Assembly (NCBI GenBank): GCA_002428445.1
Contig: DIWJ01000058.1
Location: forward strand, 1 to 64,000
Direction of reading: 5' to 3'
DNA from: Syntrophaceae bacterium UBA6109
GTDB lineage: Bacteria; Desulfobacterota; Syntrophia; Syntrophales; UBA6109
Length of the DNA: 64,000 bases
The notes under the pieces are model-generated. The model was not told where the DNA came from and did no database searches. It was given only the letters and a program-made list of their open reading frames with translations. Below are positions 60,239 through 64,000 of the stretch, piece after piece (within the stretch, counting starts at the first letter, position 1; every line of letters begins with the position of its first letter). The translations under genes were made by a program, and so were the position numbers.

Positions 60239-61603
60239 TCAGCCCTTGCCCAGCTTCGCCTCGACGTTTCGCTTCACGAGGGCGACGGTTTCGGCGGAGA
60301 GGCCCGTATAGTTTGCCGCGTTCATCGCCGCGGAGATCTTCTCCGGATCGCAGAGCTTCTTCACCTCCGGGTCTTGAAGGAGTTCGTCCAGGAGATTCGT
60401 CTCTTTTTCAAAGGCCCTCATCGAGGCCTCGTACACCCTTTCGTGCGCCTCCGGGAGCGGCATGGCGCCGGCGAGGACGAACATGACCGCTTCCGACAAG
60501 AGCAACCCCTTCAGGAGGTGTGTGTTTTTTTCCATCCGGGCCTTGCGGACGACGAGGCCGGAAAAAATGCTCTGGAGATGCTGAAGGATTGCAGAGGCCA
60601 TCACGAAGGATTCCGGCACGATGATCCATTCGGTCTTCCACGCCGAGGCATCCCGCTCGTTTTCCTGGACCATGACCTCCATGGCCTGGGCGGCGTTGGC
60701 GCGCAGCGAACGGGCGAGGACGATGATCCACTCGCTGTGGATCGGATTCCGCTTATGCGGCATCGTGCTGCTGCCCACCTGGCCTTTGCCGATGGGCTCT
60801 TCCAGTTCGCCGAATTCTGTTTTTGAGAGGTTGTAGACCTCCGTGGCGATTCTCGCGGCGGTGCCGCCGAGAAGTCCGAGCAGCGTCATCAGTTCGGCGA
60901 CGCGATCGCGGGAAGAGTGCCAACAGGTATCCGGCGTGCCCAGACCGAGGATGTCCATGGTCCGGGATTGAATTTCCATGCCCTTATTGCCCCAGGAGGC
61001 AAAGGTGCCGACGGCACCGGTCATGTTTCCCACCAGGTCCCTTTTCTTTGCCTCCAGCAGCCTGTCCCGCTGGCGGCTCAACTCGTCCAGCCAGATCGCC
61101 ATCTTGAATCCCAGGGTGATGGGCAGGGCCTGTTGTCCGTGCGTTCTGCCGACCATCAGGGTCCGGCTGTGTTCGTCCATCAGCGCCATGAGGGACTGCA
61201 TGGCCGCGGTCAACTGATCTTCTATGACCGCGACGGCGTTCTTGGCGCAGATCATCTGTCCGGAATCGATGATGTCCTGCGTGGTCGCCCCGAAATGGAT
61301 GAAACCCGCGGCTTCCCCGCCGACCACGGTCCGGAGTTCTCCCAGCAGGCCCATGAGGCTGTGGCCCGTGACCTTGCCCCGCGCCTTGATCGCCTGAAGA
61401 TCCAGGAGATCGATCTTCGCGCAATCGTTGATCCTCTGCGCCGCTTCCTTGGGAACGATTCCCAGATCCGCCTGGGCGCGGGCCAGGGCCGCCTCTACAT
61501 CGATCCATGCCTGGAGGCGCGCCGTCTCTTCAAAGACGGTCCTCATCCTGGGTGTGGAGGCGGAATCACCGAAGAGCACTGAATCCAACAAATATACCGA
61601 CAT
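60239..61603 (-). CDS. Fumarase/adenylosuccinate lyase-superfamily lyase
   Basis: This 454-residue enzyme is of the fumarase/aspartase superfamily, which removes a group from a succinyl moiety to leave fumarate or a similar product. The signature loop is GSSTMPHKRNPIHSEW near residues 268-283. Other conserved regions are GHSLMGLLGELR near 79-90, FIHFGATTQDIIDSGQ near 100-115 and MVGRTHGQQALPITLGFK near 147-164. Closest subgroups are adenylosuccinate lyase and 3-carboxy-cis,cis-muconate cycloisomerase. Its place in a catabolic operon rather than beside pur genes argues for a carboxylate lyase. It follows the RpiR regulator by 55 bases. Confidence 0.88.
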   Translation of the reverse strand: MSVYLLDSVLFGDSASTPRMRTVFEETARLQAWIDVEAALARAQADLGIVPKEAAQRINDCAKIDLLDLQAIKARGKVTGHSLMGLLGELRTVVGGEAAGFIHFGATTQDIIDSGQMICAKNAVAVIEDQLTAAMQSLMALMDEHSRTLMVGRTHGQQALPITLGFKMAIWLDELSRQRDRLLEAKKRDLVGNMTGAVGTFASWGNKGMEIQSRTMDILGLGTPDTCWHSSRDRVAELMTLLGLLGGTAARIATEVYNLSKTEFGELEEPIGKGQVGSSTMPHKRNPIHSEWIIVLARSLRANAAQAMEVMVQENERDASAWKTEWIIVPESFVMASAILQHLQSIFSGLVVRKARMEKNTHLLKGLLLSEAVMFVLAGAMPLPEAHERVYEASMRAFEKETNLLDELLQDPEVKKLCDPEKISAAMNAANYTGLSAETVALVKRNVEAKLGKG

Positions 61604-61658
61604 CGTCTATTTCCAGTCCTTTCTGCCTTCCGATGGGTTTGCCCATTCTTCTTCGCCC

Positions 61659-62594
61659 TCAGGCGAACAGGAAGGCGTCGCTTTTCAACAGTCTTTCATC
61701 GAGGTCCTTGAGGTTCTCCATGGAAATCTCTCTGGCCGCTACGGCGGTTTCCGCCAGGATGCAGTTGAGCAGGCTCAGGACGGCGACATAGGAGTTGCGG
61801 AAACCCAGTCCCTCCACCGCGATGACAAAGTTCTTGTCGCTGTAGGGCGTCAGCGGGGAAATGATCCTGTCCGTGAAGACCAGCGCGACGGCGCCCTGTT
61901 CCTTGGCCATCCGTACAATCTGCGTCGTCTCTTTGGTAAAGCGCGAGAAACTGAAGGCAAAAATGAGATCTCCGGGTTGAATCGCCACCATGGACTCGAT
62001 GTAATCGGCCGCGCCGAGGTTGATCATGCTGCTTTTCCGGAGAATCTTGTGAAGATTGTAGGAAAGATCCCGGGCCAGGATGTGCGAGCCGCGCATGCCG
62101 ACGGTCCAGATCCAGCGGCTTTGAACAATCATCTCTACGACTTCCCGGAGTTCTTCCGCGTTGATCTTTTCGAACGTCTTCTGGATGTTCAGGATGTCAT
62201 GCTCGCCGTAGCGGCGGATCTTGTCGCGGATCTCTCCATTGAGTTTGGCGCGTTCCATCAGCCGTGTGGTCGGTTTCAGGCGGCTCTTGACCCGTCCCTG
62301 AAGATCTTTCTGGAACGAGGAGAAACTTGCGTAGCCCAGTTCGTGGGCAAAACGGGTGATCGTCGCCGTGCTCACGCCGACGGCGGCCGCCAGTTGCGGG
62401 ATGGACATGAACACCACCTGCTCGGAGTGTTCGAGGAAGTAGGCGGCCACGAGACGCTGGCTGCGGGTGCTGGCGCCCAGGATCTGCCGAATTTGCGCGA
62501 ACAGGGTATCGAGCCCGTCGTTTCCGTTCGTTGCCGGGCGATGTCCTGTTTCTGCCGTCTTTTTCTTCTTGGAGAGCGTCATTGCATCCACCAT
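61659..62594 (-). CDS. RpiR/MurR-family transcriptional regulator
   Basis: This 311-residue regulator has an N-terminal RpiR helix-turn-helix (about residues 25-100: SIPQLAAAVGVSTATITRFAHELGYASFSSFQKDLQ near 56-92) and a C-terminal SIS domain (about 130-260; WTVGMRGSHILARDLSYNLHKIL, IFAFSFSRFTKETTQIVRMAKEQG) that would bind a phosphosugar or acid effector. A lysine-rich N-terminal tail precedes the helix-turn-helix. It lies between the TctA permease (11 bases upstream) and the lyase gene, so it likely controls this operon. The start is ATG 62594, with ATG 62582 as an alternative. Confidence 0.9.
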   Translation of the reverse strand: MVDAMTLSKKKKTAETGHRPATNGNDGLDTLFAQIRQILGASTRSQRLVAAYFLEHSEQVVFMSIPQLAAAVGVSTATITRFAHELGYASFSSFQKDLQGRVKSRLKPTTRLMERAKLNGEIRDKIRRYGEHDILNIQKTFEKINAEELREVVEMIVQSRWIWTVGMRGSHILARDLSYNLHKILRKSSMINLGAADYIESMVAIQPGDLIFAFSFSRFTKETTQIVRMAKEQGAVALVFTDRIISPLTPYSDKNFVIAVEGLGFRNSYVAVLSLLNCILAETAVAAREISMENLKDLDERLLKSDAFLFA

Positions 62595-62604
62595 GGACCG
62601 CGCC

Positions 62605-64000
62605 TTAAACCGACGTTGCCGCTTTCTTTTTCTGCCAGAGTCTTGAAAATACCGGCAGGAGGAACGATGCCACGGCCGCGATCAAGAGAATCGCGGAAAG
62701 CGGGGACTGGAAAAAGATCGAGGGATCGTTCTTGGAGATTGACAATGCCTGGCGCAGGCTCTGCTCGGCGCGGTCGCCGAGAATCAGGCCCAGCACGACA
62801 GGCGCCTGCGGGAAATCGTACTTTTTCATCAAATAGCCGATCAGGGCGAAGACCAGCATCACGACGACGTCCAGGATGGTATTGCGGAAACTGTACACGC
62901 CCACGATCGCCAGGATCATCACGACCAGGCGCATGTAAGGCTTGATCACGTCCATCATCCGTACGATCAGGGGGATGAAGCCGATGTTGATGACCAGGAG
63001 CGCCACGTTCCCGATGTACATGCTCGCGATGAGTCCCCAGACCACGTCAGGTGCGTCCCGGAAGAGAGACGGTCCGGGCTGCAGGCCGAACATGAGGAAG
63101 GCGCCCAGGAGGACAGCCGTGGTTCCCGAACCGGGGATGCCCAGACTCAGCATGGGAATAAAAGCGCCGCCCGTCGAGGCGTTGTTGGCCGTTTCCGGTC
63201 CGGCGACGCCTTCGATCGCGCCCTTTCCGAACTGCTCGGGGGTCTTGGATACTCTCTGCTCCAGTCCGTAGGAGAGGAAGGAGGCGATCGTCGCGCCGGC
63301 CCCGGGAAGGATGCCGGTGAAAAATCCGAGAACCGTGCCGCGCAGCATCGCGCCGATGGACTTCACGAAATCGGCGACGGATGGCAGGACCTTGCGGAAT
63401 CCAAACTCGCTCTTGAGGACTTCGAATCCCCCCTTCTGGAGGACGCTCTCAATCATCTCGCTGAAGCCGAAAAGTCCTACGGCGACGGGGAGAAACTGGA
63501 TGCCGTCGAGCAGCCCGTTGATTCCGAAGGTCAGCCGCGGATCGCCGCTGATCACGTCGTCGCCCACGGTGCCCAGCAGGAGGCCGAAGATCGTGGCGAT
63601 GAGGCCGCGCACCAGGGATTTTCCGGTGAAGGCCGTGATGAGGCTCAGGGCCAGGACCATCAAGCCGAAATACTCCGCCGGACCGAAGGCCAGGGCGTAG
63701 TTTGCCAGGACCGGACCGAGGAACATGAGCCCGACGATGCTCAGCGTCCCGCCGACAAATGATCCGATGGCGGCGATGCCCAGGGCGACCCCGGCGCGTC
63801 CCTGTTTGGCCATCTCATAGCCGTCGAAGGTCGTGACCACCGAAGCCGATTCCCCGGGAACGCGCATGAGCACCGATGTAATGGTCCCGCCGTACTGGGT
63901 GCCGTAGTAGATTCCCGCGAGAAGGATCAAGGCGCCGGCGGGGCCCAGTGAGTAGGATGCCGGCAGGAGGATGGCCACGGCGCCGGTGGGTCCGATCCCG
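62605..64000 (-). CDS. tctA: TTT permease TctA, 5' end beyond the window
   Basis: At least 465 residues of a TctA-type large permease are present. The reading frame stays open to the right edge (GIGPTGAVAILLPASYSLGPAGA...), where a complete TctA has about 30-40 further residues. The family signature LLAGIYYGTQYGGTITSVL is clear, followed by FEMAKQGR-type DGYEMAKQGRAG. The second-half duplicate GILPGAGATIASFLSYGLE and GVAGPETANNASTGGAFIPMLSLGIPGSGTTAVLLGAFL are also present. It is distinct from the TctA at 3812 and would import the carboxylate processed by the downstream operon. The expected TctC and TctB genes must lie beyond the edge. Confidence 0.93.
   Translation of the reverse strand, partial: GIGPTGAVAILLPASYSLGPAGALILLAGIYYGTQYGGTITSVLMRVPGESASVVTTFDGYEMAKQGRAGVALGIAAIGSFVGGTLSIVGLMFLGPVLANYALAFGPAEYFGLMVLALSLITAFTGKSLVRGLIATIFGLLLGTVGDDVISGDPRLTFGINGLLDGIQFLPVAVGLFGFSEMIESVLQKGGFEVLKSEFGFRKVLPSVADFVKSIGAMLRGTVLGFFTGILPGAGATIASFLSYGLEQRVSKTPEQFGKGAIEGVAGPETANNASTGGAFIPMLSLGIPGSGTTAVLLGAFLMFGLQPGPSLFRDAPDVVWGLIASMYIGNVALLVINIGFIPLIVRMMDVIKPYMRLVVMILAIVGVYSFRNTILDVVVMLVFALIGYLMKKYDFPQAPVVLGLILGDRAEQSLRQALSISKNDPSIFFQSPLSAILLIAAVASFLLPVFSRLWQKKKAATSV

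Overview
The window is GC-rich (about 60 percent by eye) and densely packed with catabolic operons. The gene content suggests an anaerobic or facultatively anaerobic bacterium, probably a deltaproteobacterium-like lineage (Desulfobacterota). The supporting genes are a tungsten/molybdenum aldehyde ferredoxin oxidoreductase, tripartite tricarboxylate (TTT) and TRAP transporters, two enhancer-binding sigma-54 regulators with matching -24/-12 promoters, a ZraPSR-like system and an ETF pair. The taxonomic placement is inference, because no rRNA or housekeeping marker is present.

Layout. (1) 72-6402, + strand: DapA-type aldolase, D-2-hydroxyacid dehydrogenase, LarA-type racemase and a TctB-TctA-TctC transporter, which reads as a hydroxy-acid or sugar-acid uptake and catabolism operon. 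(2) 6703-11806, +: a LolA-like lipoprotein-sorting protein, an RND (MMPL) transporter with a C-terminal cyclic-nucleotide-binding domain, and a probable outer-membrane beta-barrel protein. (3) 11880-23284: an aldehyde ferredoxin oxidoreductase facing away from a PAS-containing sigma-54 activator. Then, behind a good sigma-54 promoter, come a class III aminotransferase, a TRAP transporter (DctP-DctQ-DctM), a saccharopine-dehydrogenase-like protein and a methylmalonate-semialdehyde-type dehydrogenase. This set fits uptake and oxidation of an omega- or beta-amino acid. (4) 23372-28539: small genes (PfkB kinase, YhbY, ABM-domain protein, methyltransferase, NCS2 permease, double flavodoxin-like protein). 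(5) 28526-37237, - strand: a thiol-redox group (NHLRC2-like thioredoxin/NHL protein, PH-like protein, TlpA-like thioredoxin, CcdA). Next to it is a partner-switching group (STAS protein, Cache-HAMP-SpoIIE phosphatase, and an NCS2 permease fused to an RsbW-like domain), then an AEC transporter. (6) 37441-42528: IlvD, ETF alpha and beta, a PNPOx-like protein and an amidinotransferase-family enzyme. (7) 42574-47995: ZraR/ZraS-like two-component genes facing a ZraP/Spy-like periplasmic protein with a consensus sigma-54 promoter, then NhaA. (8) 48281-50184: a lower-GC two-gene unit, a RecF-like AAA ATPase and a DUF4276/TOPRIM-like protein, resembling a defence module. (9) 50534-64000, - strand: a long catabolic operon entering from beyond the right edge: TctA (partial), RpiR regulator, fumarase/adenylosuccinate-lyase-family lyase, MmgE/PrpD protein, UxaA/SuyAB-like small and large subunits, LarA, aconitase, LeuC-like and LeuD-like subunits, and another LarA.

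Common thread. The window is rich in hydroxy-acid chemistry. There are three LarA homologues, all with the nickel-pincer ligand residues, and at least five hydratase/dehydratase systems beside solute-receptor transporters. The right-hand operon looks like an uncharacterised route for a branched or substituted hydroxy di- or tricarboxylic acid. The most unusual architecture is the permease fused to an anti-sigma-like ATPase domain beside its SpoIIE phosphatase and STAS protein.
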